Counted from the stretch's first letter, positions 6,912 to 15,569 are shown. The stretch: 15,630 nucleotides of DNA from Chloroflexia bacterium (GCA_030430125.1 JAUIGA010000030.1:1-15630), one strand, 5' to 3'. The notes: generated by a model from the letters alone, not told the origin. A program made the numbers and translations.

Positions 6912-6919
6912 CAGTGCGC

Positions 6920-9265
6920 ATGAACCTTCCCATTACTGCACGCCTGGCGCGCCTGAGCGCGTCGCGCCCCTGGCGGGTGATCGGCGCGTGGATTCTCGTC
7001 CTTGTCGCCGCCTTCGTCATTACGGGCACGATTGGCAGCAACACCACCACCGCGATTCGGTTCACCAACGATCCCGAGTCTCAGCACGGCATGGACGTCC
7101 TCGAGGACGCCGGGCTGGACGACAACAGCCCGACGGACGAGACCGTCATCATCCAGGCCGAAGGTGCCACCATCGACGACGCGGTCTTCCAGGAGCGTGT
7201 CGAGACCGTGACGGCGACGCTGCGTGGCATGGACGGCATCGTCGAACCGGACTCCGTCGTCAACTACTACGAGCTGAGCGCCAACCCCGAAACAGCCGAG
7301 ATGGCCGAGGGCCTGGTGTCGGCGGATGGGCGCACGACGCTGATTCCGGTGACGCTGGCCGGCACGCAGGATGAGGCCACCGAGAATGCGGCCGCGTACC
7401 TCGACGAGCTGGCAACCCTCTCCAGTGACGGGTTCGACGTCATGTCGGTCGGCTTCATCACGATCGGTGAAGAGAACAACGTTATCGCCGAAGAGGACCT
7501 CGTCCGTGGCGAGACCATCGGCGTCCTGGCCGCCATGGTGATCCTGGTGGTTGTCTTCGGTGCGCTCGTCGCCGCCGGCATCCCGATCCTGGTGGCGATC
7601 ATGTCGATCGGCATCTCGTTCGGACTGACCGCACTGCTCAGCCAGGTGTGGGAGATCTCCTTTTTCATCACCAACATGATCACGATGATCGGCCTCGCGG
7701 TCGGAATCGACTACAGCCTCTTCGTGATCGAGCGCTATCGCGAGGAGCGCCGCAACGGCCACGCCAGGCAAGATGCCATCACCATTGCCGGCGGTTCTGC
7801 AACCAAGGCGGTCGTGTTCTCCGGCGGCACGGTGGTGCTGGCGCTGGCGGGCATGTTCTTCATGCCGGGCACGATCTTCCAGGCGCTGGCCGCTGGCGCG
7901 GTGATCGTGGTGATCGTCTCGGTCATCGCGACACTGACGCTGGTGCCGGCCGTGGTCGGCCTGCTCGGTGACCGCATCGACTGGCCGCGCCGGCGCAACT
8001 ATGAGGCATACCACGCCGCGCATGCCACCGAGCGCCACCACGGCGCGGACACGGTCTACTCCGGTTTCTGGGGGCGCATCACCCGCGCCGTCACGAACCG
8101 GCCCCTGATCGGCGCGATTGCCGCCTCAGCGCTGCTGATCGCCGCGGCGATCCCGTACTTCGACATCAACACCGGCTTCGCTGGCGCCGAGACGATGCCC
8201 GAGGACAGCGAGGCGCGCCATGCATTCGAGATCCTCGATGAAGAATTCTCGGCCGGCGAGCTCTCGCCGGTGCAATTCGTGATCGAAGGCGACCCCGCGC
8301 AGGTCGAACCGGCCATCCAGCAGCTGCGCGCCGACCTTGCCCAGATGACGATCCCGAATGGCGACAGCACGGAACCGGCCTTCCTGCCGATCCCGGCGGA
8401 GGGCGAGTGGGCCGTCTGGAGCGAGAGCGGCGATGTGGCATTGGCGGAGGCCACACTAGCGCACGCGGCGAACGATGAGCGGTCATACGACACCATCCGC
8501 GAGCTGCGTGACAATGTCATTCCCGCCGCCTTCGAAGGCTCCGGTGCCGAGGTCTACGTCTCTGGCGACTCGGCCTTCAATGTCGACTTCTTCGAGACGG
8601 TGGAGGTCTACCAGCCGATCATCATTGCCTTCGTGCTGGGGCTCAGCTTCGTGCTGTTGCTGCTGGCGTTCCGGTCGGTTGTGGTGCCGCTGAAGGCGAT
8701 CATCCTCAACCTGCTGTCGGTCGGCGCGGCCTACGGGTTGATGGTGCTGGTCTTCCAGAAGGGGGTCGGCAACGAGATCTTCGGGCTGCAGCACACACCG
8801 ACGATCGAAGCGTGGATCCCGATCTTCCTGTTCAGCGTGCTGTTCGGGTTAAGCATGGATTACCACGTCTTCCTGCTCAGCCGCATCCGCGAGCACTACG
8901 ACGAGACCGGCGACAACGCCGAGTCGGTCGCGGTCGGGCTGAAGTCGACGGGCCGGATCATCACCGGCGCGGCGCTGATCATGGTAGCCGTGTTCAGCGG
9001 CTTCGCCTCCGGACGCCTGGTGATGCTGCAGCAGGTGGGCTTCGGGCTCGGCGTGGCGGTGCTGCTGGACGCGACGATCATCCGCATGGTGCTGGTGCCG
9101 TCGGCGATGACGCTGCTGGGCGACCGCAACTGGTACATGCCGAGCTGGCTTCGCTGGCTGCCGGACCTGCGGGTCGAGGGCACGCCGATCGAGACGCCAC
9201 GGCCCGTGGAAGCGCCGATTGGCCTGGAACCCCCACGGCCGTCCTTCGGGTCTGGCGGCGAGTAG
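6920..9265 (+). CDS. MMPL family (RND-like) transporter
   Basis: A 781-residue inner-membrane transporter of the MmpL/RND superfamily, which exports lipids or other hydrophobic molecules using the proton gradient. The ATG at 6920 is chosen because GGAG (6908-6911) lies 8 bases upstream and the first helix (about 20-40) then follows a short basic N-terminus; the open frame upstream to 6752 looks non-coding. The layout is the family's twofold repeat: helix 1, an external domain (about 41-195), five helices (about 200-350), then helix 7 near 397-413, a second external domain (about 414-560) and helices from about 565 to 730. The proton-relay Asp-Tyr pairs are present in both halves: GLAVGIDYSLF (D264-Y265) and FGLSMDYHVFL (D647-Y648). 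No MmpS-like partner is adjacent. Substrate unknown. Confidence 0.94.
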   Translation: MNLPITARLARLSASRPWRVIGAWILVLVAAFVITGTIGSNTTTAIRFTNDPESQHGMDVLEDAGLDDNSPTDETVIIQAEGATIDDAVFQERVETVTATLRGMDGIVEPDSVVNYYELSANPETAEMAEGLVSADGRTTLIPVTLAGTQDEATENAAAYLDELATLSSDGFDVMSVGFITIGEENNVIAEEDLVRGETIGVLAAMVILVVVFGALVAAGIPILVAIMSIGISFGLTALLSQVWEISFFITNMITMIGLAVGIDYSLFVIERYREERRNGHARQDAITIAGGSATKAVVFSGGTVVLALAGMFFMPGTIFQALAAGAVIVVIVSVIATLTLVPAVVGLLGDRIDWPRRRNYEAYHAAHATERHHGADTVYSGFWGRITRAVTNRPLIGAIAASALLIAAAIPYFDINTGFAGAETMPEDSEARHAFEILDEEFSAGELSPVQFVIEGDPAQVEPAIQQLRADLAQMTIPNGDSTEPAFLPIPAEGEWAVWSESGDVALAEATLAHAANDERSYDTIRELRDNVIPAAFEGSGAEVYVSGDSAFNVDFFETVEVYQPIIIAFVLGLSFVLLLLAFRSVVVPLKAIILNLLSVGAAYGLMVLVFQKGVGNEIFGLQHTPTIEAWIPIFLFSVLFGLSMDYHVFLLSRIREHYDETGDNAESVAVGLKSTGRIITGAALIMVAVFSGFASGRLVMLQQVGFGLGVAVLLDATIIRMVLVPSAMTLLGDRNWYMPSWLRWLPDLRVEGTPIETPRPVEAPIGLEPPRPSFGSGGE

Positions 9266-9306
9266 CCGCGACCACGTGCGCGGCGCACGATACGAACACT
9301 CAACGC

Positions 9307-9337
9307 GCATCCCGGCGGATCCATCCCGCCGGGATGC
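9307..9337. terminator. Bidirectional terminator hairpin between convergent genes
   Basis: GCATCCCGGCGG and CCGCCGGGATGC form a perfect 12-bp stem around a 7-base loop (ATCCATC). It sits midway in the 96-base gap between the ends of the MMPL gene and the convergent metallo-beta-lactamase-fold gene, where a shared terminator is expected. There is no T-tract on either side. Confidence 0.65.
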
Positions 9338-9361
9338 TGGCTTCGTGAGGCGTCCGGAAGG

Positions 9362-10381
9362 TCATGCCTCATTCGCAACCGGATTCCATCTCCAGGCGTT
9401 GCCGTCCGCCGAGACATGGCCCAGACCCGGGAACGGATCGAAATGGAAGAAGAGGCCGAGACCGCCCTCATCCGTCATCCGCTGGAGAAGATCTTGCCGG
9501 GTATCGGCCGCCATCCCGGGATCCGTATCCGAAAAGCCGACGAGCTCCGGATGCGGCAGGTTCACCGGATGCGTGATCGCGTCTCCCACGACCCAGAGCT
9601 TCTCCTCACCGGACTGCACCAATACTGACATGTGACCCGGGGTGTGGCCCGGAGTCGCGATCGACGTGACACCCGGCGTGATCTCCTCCTCGAACCCGAT
9701 CACGTCGTACTGGTCTGAGAGCGGCAGCATCTGAGCTTCCACGAACCCGAGAACGACGTCACGGACGACCTCGTTCGGAATAGACTGCTCGACCCGCGCG
9801 GTATCGGTCCAGAAATCCCATTCCTCCTGCGCCATCACGTACCTGGCGTTGGCGAAGGTTGGCGCACCGGCCTCGTCAACGTTGCCACCGATGTGATCCG
9901 GGTGTCCGTGGGTGGCGATGACGATATCGATGTCTTCGGCGGCGATGCCCTCTCCCTCCAGGTTGCTCAGCAGCGCGCCACCCAGAGCCGCACCGAATCC
10001 GGTGTCGATCAGAACGAGCTGGTCGCCGGCGTCGATCAGCACTGGGGTGTCCTGTCGCACGAGGTTGTTGACATCGTACCCGCCGGCGTCGAGGGCGGCC
10101 TGGACCTCGTCGGGGTCGCTGACACCGAAGAGGAGACCGTAATAGTTCAGGACGTCGTTCGGGTCGTTGTTGAGTGCTGAGCCATCGCTGACGGCGAGGC
10201 ATTGAAAATCACCGACCGAAAACCGGTGGACGACCCCGGTCACATCGTAGTGTTCCACGAGCGGGGCCGGCGTGGCTTCCTGGGCTGCACTGGACACTCG
10301 GAATCCGACCACGGCGGCTGCCGCGCCGCCAACTCCGGCCGCAAATACCCGTCGACTGAACCCGAGCTGTGTGCGTGACAT
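9362..10381 (-). CDS. Tat-exported metallo-beta-lactamase-fold hydrolase
   Basis: A 339-residue zinc-dependent hydrolase. The ATG at 10381 is chosen because a perfect AGGAGG (10388-10393) lies 6 bases upstream and because the protein then opens with a twin-arginine signal: SRRVFAAG near residues 9-16 followed by an Ala/Gly-rich hydrophobic stretch to about 33. The metal site is complete: HGHPDH (H158, H160, D162, H163), H246 in PGHTPGH, D267 in VVGDA and H313 or H322 near the C-terminus. The VLIDTGFG strand (about 123-130) before the first metal motif is also characteristic. This pattern is shared by lactonases, glyoxalase-II-like enzymes and other MBL-fold hydrolases, so the reaction is not fixed; a hydrolase acting outside the cytoplasm is the safe statement. 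It is divergent from the NB-ARC/LuxR regulator, with a 342-base gap between start codons. Confidence 0.9.
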   Translation of the reverse strand: MSRTQLGFSRRVFAAGVGGAAAAVVGFRVSSAAQEATPAPLVEHYDVTGVVHRFSVGDFQCLAVSDGSALNNDPNDVLNYYGLLFGVSDPDEVQAALDAGGYDVNNLVRQDTPVLIDAGDQLVLIDTGFGAALGGALLSNLEGEGIAAEDIDIVIATHGHPDHIGGNVDEAGAPTFANARYVMAQEEWDFWTDTARVEQSIPNEVVRDVVLGFVEAQMLPLSDQYDVIGFEEEITPGVTSIATPGHTPGHMSVLVQSGEEKLWVVGDAITHPVNLPHPELVGFSDTDPGMAADTRQDLLQRMTDEGGLGLFFHFDPFPGLGHVSADGNAWRWNPVANEA

Positions 10382-10723
10382 GTTGAGCCTCCTGTCGTTG
10401 GCACCCGCGGCAACGTTTCCAACCGTTGGATGGCGCGAGTACTCGTGAAAACAGGTTGCGCCCTGCTCTGCATGCGCGCATCGGCCAGCCGACCGGTTTC
10501 CAGGAAGCCGACCGAGCGGCACATTGTACCGACGACCAACACGGACCCGATTCACCCCGCGCGTGGCGCTTCAGTGCTCGTGTAGATGTCGTCAGGTAAG
10601 ATGATTATGGGTAAGTAGAAGGGGTTTGATTCATGGTGGGGCGACGAGTCCGTCAGCGGACAGCCGGTCAGGGGGCAGGGACATCGGCATCTGCGCATGT
10701 TGACGTCGGGAAGCGATAGCTCC
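10382..10723. promoter_or_regulatory. Divergent promoter region of the MBL-fold and LuxR genes
   Basis: The 342 bases between two divergent start codons contain no gene. A relatively AT-rich island at about 10575-10635 contrasts with the surrounding GC-rich DNA; it holds TAAGAT and GATTAT on the plus strand and CATAAT on the minus strand as possible -10 boxes, none with a good -35. It is the likely site of both promoters and of any LuxR-type control of the pair. Confidence 0.4.
10388..10393 (-). promoter_or_regulatory. Shine-Dalgarno fixing the MBL-fold protein start
   Basis: Perfect AGGAGG on the minus strand, 6 bases before the ATG at 10381. It rules out the 58-codon longer in-frame start at 10555 and places the Tat signal at the N-terminus. 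Confidence 0.85.
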
Positions 10724-13054
10724 ATGGACACCAGCGTCCGGCAACAGCACTGGTTGAGATCGCCAAGGACGAGCCTGATCGGTCGTGAGGCCGACATCGC
10801 GTCGGTGCTCGCCCTTCTTCAGCGTGACGACGTCGGGATCGTCACGCTCACGGGGCCCGGTGGCGTGGGCAAGACCCAGATGGCGATGCATGTCGTGATG
10901 GCCGAGCGCGAGGTGTTCGGCGATGACATCGTGCTCGTCGATCTCTCGGTCGTGAGCGCTCCTTCCGAGGTCGTGCCTGCCATCGCGCAGTCGGCAGGTC
11001 TTCGAAGCACCGCAGAGACCGACGCCCTAGAGTCAGTGTCCCGGTATTTTGCCCGGCTGGGCACTACCCTGCTGCTGATCGACAACGTCGAACACGTGCT
11101 CGCGGCATCGGCCGCAATTGCGGAGCTGCTCGCACTATGTCCCAATCTCACCGTGCTCGCAACGAGTCGTGAGCCGCTCCAGATTCGCGACGAGCATGTC
11201 TACCCGGTCGTGCCGCTGTCGGTTCCCCGGCGCGAAGACGATCTCAGTCTGGTGGAGGCAGCCAGCTACGATGCGGTGCGGCTGTTCCTGGCACGAGCTC
11301 AGGCGGTGCAGCCCGAGTTCGAGATAACGTCGGACAACGTCGCGGCAGTGGCGGATATCTGCCGTCGGCTCGACGGCCTGCCATTGGCGATCGAGTTGGC
11401 GGCGCTCCGTGTGCATGTGCTGCCGCCGAACGCTATGCAGCCCCGTCTCGAGCAGCTGCTTCCCATGCTAGACGGCTCCAGCCGGGACATGCCGCAGCGC
11501 CAGCACACGGTCTTCAGTACGATCGGTTGGAGCTACGACCTGCTGACGCCCGAGGAGCAGCGATTCTTCCGGCACATGGTTGTGTTTTCCGGTGGCTTCA
11601 CCCTCGACAGCGCGGCATTTGTGGCATCGCGCGTTCCCGGTTTGGAGATGCACCCGCTCCAGATCCTGACCTCCCTCGTCGACAAGAACCTGATTCAGCG
11701 CGAAGACATTCCTGGCGAGCCTCGCTACACGATGCTCGAAACCATTCGCCAATTTGGCTACGAACGACTGGTCGAGAGCGGCGAGGTGCAAGATGCAAGT
11801 GGGGCGCATGCTGACTGGTTTGTCGACGTCGCCGTTCGCGCGGCTTCAGCCTGCCGGCGGGTGGTCCCGCTGGCCGAGATCCGGCAACTCGAAATTGAGC
11901 ATCCCAACATCCGCGCGGCGTTGAGCTGGCTCCTGAGCACTGGCCAGATGGAGAAACTGCGCCACTTGTCGATCGACCTCGGCTGGTTCTGGTACGTCGG
12001 CCGCCACGAGCATGAGGGTCTCGGCTGGCTGCGCCTGGCGTCGGAGCCGCGGGAGGGAGCGGATATCCGGGATCGAGCCGAAGCGGCGCGCTGGGCGGCG
12101 ATGCTGGCGCAACGTGTGCATCACCGGGATACAGCGTCGCTGCTGGATCGCGCCGGGGTACTGGCCGAGGCTTCCGGCGACGCGAGGCTGCAGGCGCTTT
12201 CCACGAAGCTCCACGCCATCCAGGCGGTGCATGCAGGTGAGTACGACGCAGCGAGCATGCTTCTGGATACTGCGCGGACGCAAATCCAGCAGGTTGACGA
12301 GCCGTGGCATGCGCTCGACATCGAGTTCAACCGTGCGTGCGTTGCGTTTGGCACTGGCGATTTCGCTACGGCGGTCGCGACCCTGGAACGGGTGCGTGAG
12401 GCAGGGATCGCCATCGGCGATCTCATCGTGCCCACCTGGACACTGCGGGTCCTCTGCCTGATCGCGAGCGAGCAGGGCAGGTACGATCGCGCGGCGGCAA
12501 CGCTGCGTGCCTCTCTGGACTCCGAGTACTACGCCGCCACGCCGGTCCGGCAGCAGTACTCCTGGCCCCTGATCCTGGGGTGCACCGCCGTCCTCGCCGC
12601 GAAGCTGGAGTCGTGGGCGCCGGCGGCGCGTCTCCAGGGCTCCGCCGCGGCTGACAGTCGTTCCGGTGTGATCGCCCATCCAGAGTCAGCAACCTTCGCG
12701 AAGGCCGAGGCGGAGGTTCAACACGTGCTCGGTGACGACGCCTGGCGCGAGCAGGTTGAACGCGGCGGCGCCATGCGCTCGGTGGAGCTGGGTGCCGAGA
12801 TCGAGCGCGTGCTGGCCGCGGCCGAGCAGGCACCTGGCGCGGCGTCACGCGACGAGCAGGACATTGTCCTGACGCCACGGGAGCGGGAGGTGCTGCGCCT
12901 GATGGTGGAGGGCCGGAGCAACCGCGAGATTGCGGAAACGCTGTTCATAACCGTTCGTACGGCCAAGGCGCACGTCTCGAACATCCTCGCCAAATTCGAT
13001 GTGGAATCACGGACCGCGGCCGTTACCTACGCGCACCAGCACAACCTGGTCTGA
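10724..13054 (+). CDS. NB-ARC ATPase / LuxR-family transcriptional regulator
   Basis: A large regulator of 776 residues, built like the MalT/LAL and AfsR-type STAND ATPases: a nucleotide-driven switch and helical repeats joined to DNA-binding. The N-terminal NB-ARC part has the P-loop GPGGVGKT (about 44-51), Walker B LLLIDN (about 116-121), an LATSREPL sensor segment (about 145-153) and the GLPLA motif (about 218-222). A winged-helix-like part follows (TIGWSYDLLTPEEQRFF). Residues about 370-690 are helical and TPR-like, the usual ligand or partner-binding zone. The C-terminal 61 residues (LTPREREVLRLMVEGRSNRE onward) are a complete LuxR helix-turn-helix. The ATG at 10724 has GGAAG 10 bases upstream; the ATG at 10697 in the same frame has no clear ribosome site but cannot be excluded. 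Two hydrolase genes follow on the same strand and an exported hydrolase is divergent, all plausible targets. Confidence 0.93.
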   Translation: MDTSVRQQHWLRSPRTSLIGREADIASVLALLQRDDVGIVTLTGPGGVGKTQMAMHVVMAEREVFGDDIVLVDLSVVSAPSEVVPAIAQSAGLRSTAETDALESVSRYFARLGTTLLLIDNVEHVLAASAAIAELLALCPNLTVLATSREPLQIRDEHVYPVVPLSVPRREDDLSLVEAASYDAVRLFLARAQAVQPEFEITSDNVAAVADICRRLDGLPLAIELAALRVHVLPPNAMQPRLEQLLPMLDGSSRDMPQRQHTVFSTIGWSYDLLTPEEQRFFRHMVVFSGGFTLDSAAFVASRVPGLEMHPLQILTSLVDKNLIQREDIPGEPRYTMLETIRQFGYERLVESGEVQDASGAHADWFVDVAVRAASACRRVVPLAEIRQLEIEHPNIRAALSWLLSTGQMEKLRHLSIDLGWFWYVGRHEHEGLGWLRLASEPREGADIRDRAEAARWAAMLAQRVHHRDTASLLDRAGVLAEASGDARLQALSTKLHAIQAVHAGEYDAASMLLDTARTQIQQVDEPWHALDIEFNRACVAFGTGDFATAVATLERVREAGIAIGDLIVPTWTLRVLCLIASEQGRYDRAAATLRASLDSEYYAATPVRQQYSWPLILGCTAVLAAKLESWAPAARLQGSAAADSRSGVIAHPESATFAKAEAEVQHVLGDDAWREQVERGGAMRSVELGAEIERVLAAAEQAPGAASRDEQDIVLTPREREVLRLMVEGRSNREIAETLFITVRTAKAHVSNILAKFDVESRTAAVTYAHQHNLV

Positions 13055-13084
13055 TGTCGCGTGGAACCAGGGCCGAGACCAGGT

Positions 13085-13090
13085 GGAGGA
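13085..13090 (+). promoter_or_regulatory. Shine-Dalgarno fixing the first hydrolase start
   Basis: GGAGGA ends 7 bases before the ATG at 13098. The longer in-frame start at 12999 would overlap the LuxR helix-turn-helix codons and is rejected. Confidence 0.8.
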
Positions 13091-13097
13091 GCATGAT

Positions 13098-13862
13098 ATG
13101 CCGTGGGCGATGAACGATGGTGTGCGGATCAACTACGAGGTGGAGGGCGCGGGCCAGCCCCTTGTCCTGCATGTTGGCCTCTTCGGGTGCCTGGAGGACT
13201 GGCGGCTGCCGGGTTCCAGCTACGTCGATGGGCTGAAGGGCACACATCAGTTGGTTCTCATTGATCCGCGCGGTCAGGGACAGAGCGACAAGCCCCACGA
13301 TCCATTGGCGTATGCAATGGAACATCGCACCGGCGATGTGATTGCGGTCCTCGACACCCTGGATATAGAGCGCGCGGTGTTTTGGGGGTATTCGCTGGGC
13401 GGGCGCGTGGGGTTCGAGCTGGCTGCGCGGTACCCGGATCGACTGTCCGGCATGATCGCGGGCGGCGCGAACCTGTACCGTCGGATCGACCCGAAAACAG
13501 ACACCTTGCTGGCCCAGATTCGTGACGGGATGCCTACAGTCGTGGAAGGGTGGGAGCATGGGTTCGGTCCGCTGCCAACGCCCATGCGTGAGCGGTGGCT
13601 GGAAAACGACAACCTGGCACTGGCGGCCGCCTGGCTCGCACCCGGACAGCCATCGGAGGTCGTCCACCGCCTGGAAACGCTGGCGATCCCGACCCTGCTC
13701 TACGCAGGCGGCGAGGACCATATGCTCGACGACATCATGCGGCCCAAGACGTCGATGCCTTATGCCGAAATGGTGCTGCTCGGTGGCCTCAACCACATGG
13801 AAGCGTTTTGCCGGCACGATGCCGTCATGCCGCATGTCCGTCGATTTCTGGAGCGGCACTGA
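13098..13862 (+). CDS. Alpha/beta hydrolase
   Basis: A 254-residue cytoplasmic alpha/beta-hydrolase-fold enzyme without signal peptide. The nucleophile elbow is GYSLGG with Ser99, preceded by the strand AVFW; the DPRGQGQSD loop after strand 4 (about 56-64) is the classical family signature. The acid is probably D207 in AGGEDHML and the general base H233 in GLNHMEAF. The oxyanion region reads HVGLFG rather than the common HGxxG, a mild departure. It starts 43 bases after the LuxR-type regulator, so joint transcription is likely. The substrate is unknown: esterases, lactonases, epoxide hydrolases and haloalkane dehalogenases share this layout. Confidence 0.92.
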   Translation: MPWAMNDGVRINYEVEGAGQPLVLHVGLFGCLEDWRLPGSSYVDGLKGTHQLVLIDPRGQGQSDKPHDPLAYAMEHRTGDVIAVLDTLDIERAVFWGYSLGGRVGFELAARYPDRLSGMIAGGANLYRRIDPKTDTLLAQIRDGMPTVVEGWEHGFGPLPTPMRERWLENDNLALAAAWLAPGQPSEVVHRLETLAIPTLLYAGGEDHMLDDIMRPKTSMPYAEMVLLGGLNHMEAFCRHDAVMPHVRRFLERH

Positions 13863-13954
13863 ACACCTGTGAGAAGCGGCTCGGCGCCAGGACTTGCATT
13901 GGCACGGGGAAGAAACTCGGCGACGCGATGTGATGCCCGAAGGAAGGCACGGTC

Positions 13955-14797
13955 ATGGACACCACGAAGATCAAGCGGGCGGCGGTCAACGGGACCGAGC
14001 TGGCGTACGTCGAGCAGGGCGAGGGCGATCCGGTCGTGCTCATACATGGCAGCCTCGATGACCTCCGCTCCTGGGCCGGCCAGATTGCGGCGCTGGCGTC
14101 GCGCTACCGGGTGATTGTTCCAAGCCGGCGCTACCACTGGCCCAACGCGACGCCTGATCCCGATGCCCGATATGCCAATGCCGAACATGTTGACGATCTC
14201 GCCGCGTTCATCGAGACGCTCGGGATCGCCCCGGCGCGGCTGGTCGGATCGTCATACGGTGCGCTGACGGCGCTGACACTCGCCGCGACTCGGCCGGGCC
14301 TGGCACACACCCTCGTCCTCGGCGAGCCGCCCTTGTTTCCCTGGCTCGATGGATCGGGAGAAGGACCCGCGCTGCGCGCTGCGTTCCTGGCAGAAGCGTG
14401 GCAGCCTGCGGGCGAGGCGGCCAGACGCGGAGACACCGAGGCGATGGTGCGCCTCTTCTTGGACGGCGTGATCGGCCCTGGCACTTTCGACCGCATTCCG
14501 CCGCCGGGCAGGGCCGAGATGCTGGAGAATGCTCAGGAACTGGCGATCGAGCTTCGGACACAGCCAGTGGACCTCTTTCCCGACCTGACCTGTGACGATG
14601 TCTCGCGGATCGACGTGCCGGTGCTGCTGCTGGGCGGTGAGGTCAGCCCGCGCATGTTTGCCGTGGTGCAGGACGCGCTGGCCAGGTGTCTGCCCGCCGT
14701 TGAGCGGGCAACGATCAGGGACGCCTCCCACGCCATGCACGCCGACAACCATGAGGCCTATAGCGAGACCATCCTCGCGTTCCTGGCGCGCCAATGA
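13955..14797 (+). CDS. Alpha/beta hydrolase
   Basis: A second alpha/beta hydrolase, 280 residues, with no signal peptide. The oxyanion motif is canonical (VVLIHGS, about 27-33), the nucleophile elbow is GSSYGA with Ser100 and the base is H259 in DASHAMH. The acid position carries Glu229 (LLLGGEVSP) where most relatives have Asp. A basic segment, PSRRYHWPN, replaces the usual D.RG.G.S loop after strand 4. Similarity to the preceding hydrolase is low beyond the fold, so this is not a fresh tandem duplication. GGAAGG (13942-13947) lies 7 bases before the ATG. The gap to the previous gene is 92 bases, so it may be in the same transcript. It ends convergent to the YqhA-type gene with 24 bases between stops. 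Substrate unknown. Confidence 0.92.
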   Translation: MDTTKIKRAAVNGTELAYVEQGEGDPVVLIHGSLDDLRSWAGQIAALASRYRVIVPSRRYHWPNATPDPDARYANAEHVDDLAAFIETLGIAPARLVGSSYGALTALTLAATRPGLAHTLVLGEPPLFPWLDGSGEGPALRAAFLAEAWQPAGEAARRGDTEAMVRLFLDGVIGPGTFDRIPPPGRAEMLENAQELAIELRTQPVDLFPDLTCDDVSRIDVPVLLLGGEVSPRMFAVVQDALARCLPAVERATIRDASHAMHADNHEAYSETILAFLARQ

Positions 14798-14821
14798 ACG
14801 TTGCTCGGGCCGCAGTTCGCC

Positions 14822-15406
14822 CTATTCCGCGTGGCTGTCCTCGTTGCCGTGTTCCATGCGGTGGTGGATCAGGTTGTATGCGGCTACTGAGAGGATGATG
14901 GCAGCGATGCTGATGCCGAAATAGAGGATCTCCTGCTCGGATTCCCAGGACACTGCCTCCGCGAGGAAAGAGACCGCCAGCAGGAGGATGATCACGTTGA
15001 TCAGCTGCGTCTTCAAGGCAGTCAGGCTGCGGACCCGCATCCACGCGGGCACGGGGGTGTTGGCATCGATGAACAGTTGGTACATCCCCATACCCACCAC
15101 GTACAGCACCATGCCGAGCAGGAAGAGATCGGTCATTTCGATGAGATCCACCGCCAGGTGCTTGGCGTTATGTACATCGAAGTCGCCGTTTCGGAATGCG
15201 TGCCAGACGGTGCTCAGCACCGCGAGGAGTCCAAACACCAGCATCGCGAAGGCACTGATGACCGTGCCGGCGAACGCCAGCAGGAAGACAAAGCGAGAGC
15301 CGCCCACAGCGGGCGCCCTGCGATGCTCCCGGCGTGCGTACGGATCGCGACGTTCGTTCCGGTCGTGCGAGTCGTCGCTCGCGCCGTGGGTGTCCGAAGG
15401 ATTCAT
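14822..15406 (-). CDS. YqhA/UPF0114 family membrane protein
   Basis: A 194-residue integral membrane protein of the YqhA (UPF0114) family, whose function is not known. Four hydrophobic segments lie at about 38-66, 90-113, 131-150 and 160-180. The family's signature layout is visible: the SRFVFLLAFAGTVI helix, the loop-helix VGMGMYQLFID, and the RSLTALKTQLINVIILLLAV segment. The first 36 residues form a very polar, charged N-terminal extension (Asp, Arg, His, Ser) that most short YqhA proteins lack and is probably disordered in the cytoplasm. The start at 15406 is supported by AGGA about 6 bases upstream on the minus strand. It is a single gene here. Confidence 0.85.
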   Translation of the reverse strand: MNPSDTHGASDDSHDRNERRDPYARREHRRAPAVGGSRFVFLLAFAGTVISAFAMLVFGLLAVLSTVWHAFRNGDFDVHNAKHLAVDLIEMTDLFLLGMVLYVVGMGMYQLFIDANTPVPAWMRVRSLTALKTQLINVIILLLAVSFLAEAVSWESEQEILYFGISIAAIILSVAAYNLIHHRMEHGNEDSHAE

Positions 15407-15548
15407 GCATTTCCTGCGTCGTGTTCATGCGTGGCTCAGGGGTATTTCTACCATGCCTCGGCCTGAGCAGACGGATCGACAGCCCCTGAACCCACGGGCC
15501 GACCCCGGTTCGCGATCGCTCGGGTGATCATTCAGCGGACGATCCGTA

Positions 15549-15569
15549 GCGGCCGACCCTGGTGGCCGC
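15549..15569. repeat. Hairpin in the yqhA upstream region
   Basis: GCGGCC and GGCCGC form a 6-bp stem with a 9-base loop about 145 bases upstream of the YqhA-type start codon. The 224 bases from 15407 to the window end hold no convincing gene; a promoter for the YqhA-type gene is expected there. The role of the hairpin is unknown. Confidence 0.3.

Larger units (their letters stand above)
6252..6919. other. Intergenic region between the MFS and MMPL genes
   Basis: These 668 bases contain no convincing gene. They hold the likely MFS terminator (6282-6325), a perfect long inverted repeat (6379-6434), a direct repeat CGGGATCCC (6299-6307 and 6435-6443), a direct repeat GGCTGAAAC (6337-6345 and 6364-6372), and about 480 bases leading to the MMPL gene in which a promoter is expected but no good -35/-10 pair was found. 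A 34-codon frame from ATG 6480 has no recognisable product and is not called. Confidence 0.5.

Noticed and set aside
6845..8041. 398-codon minus-strand frame opposite the MMPL gene
   Set aside because: His/Asp/Arg-rich composition typical of the antisense of a GC-rich gene; the plus strand has a clear MMPL product.
13023..13859. 278-codon minus-strand frame opposite the first alpha/beta hydrolase
   Set aside because: Complete overlap with a well-supported hydrolase; no recognisable motif in the antisense product.
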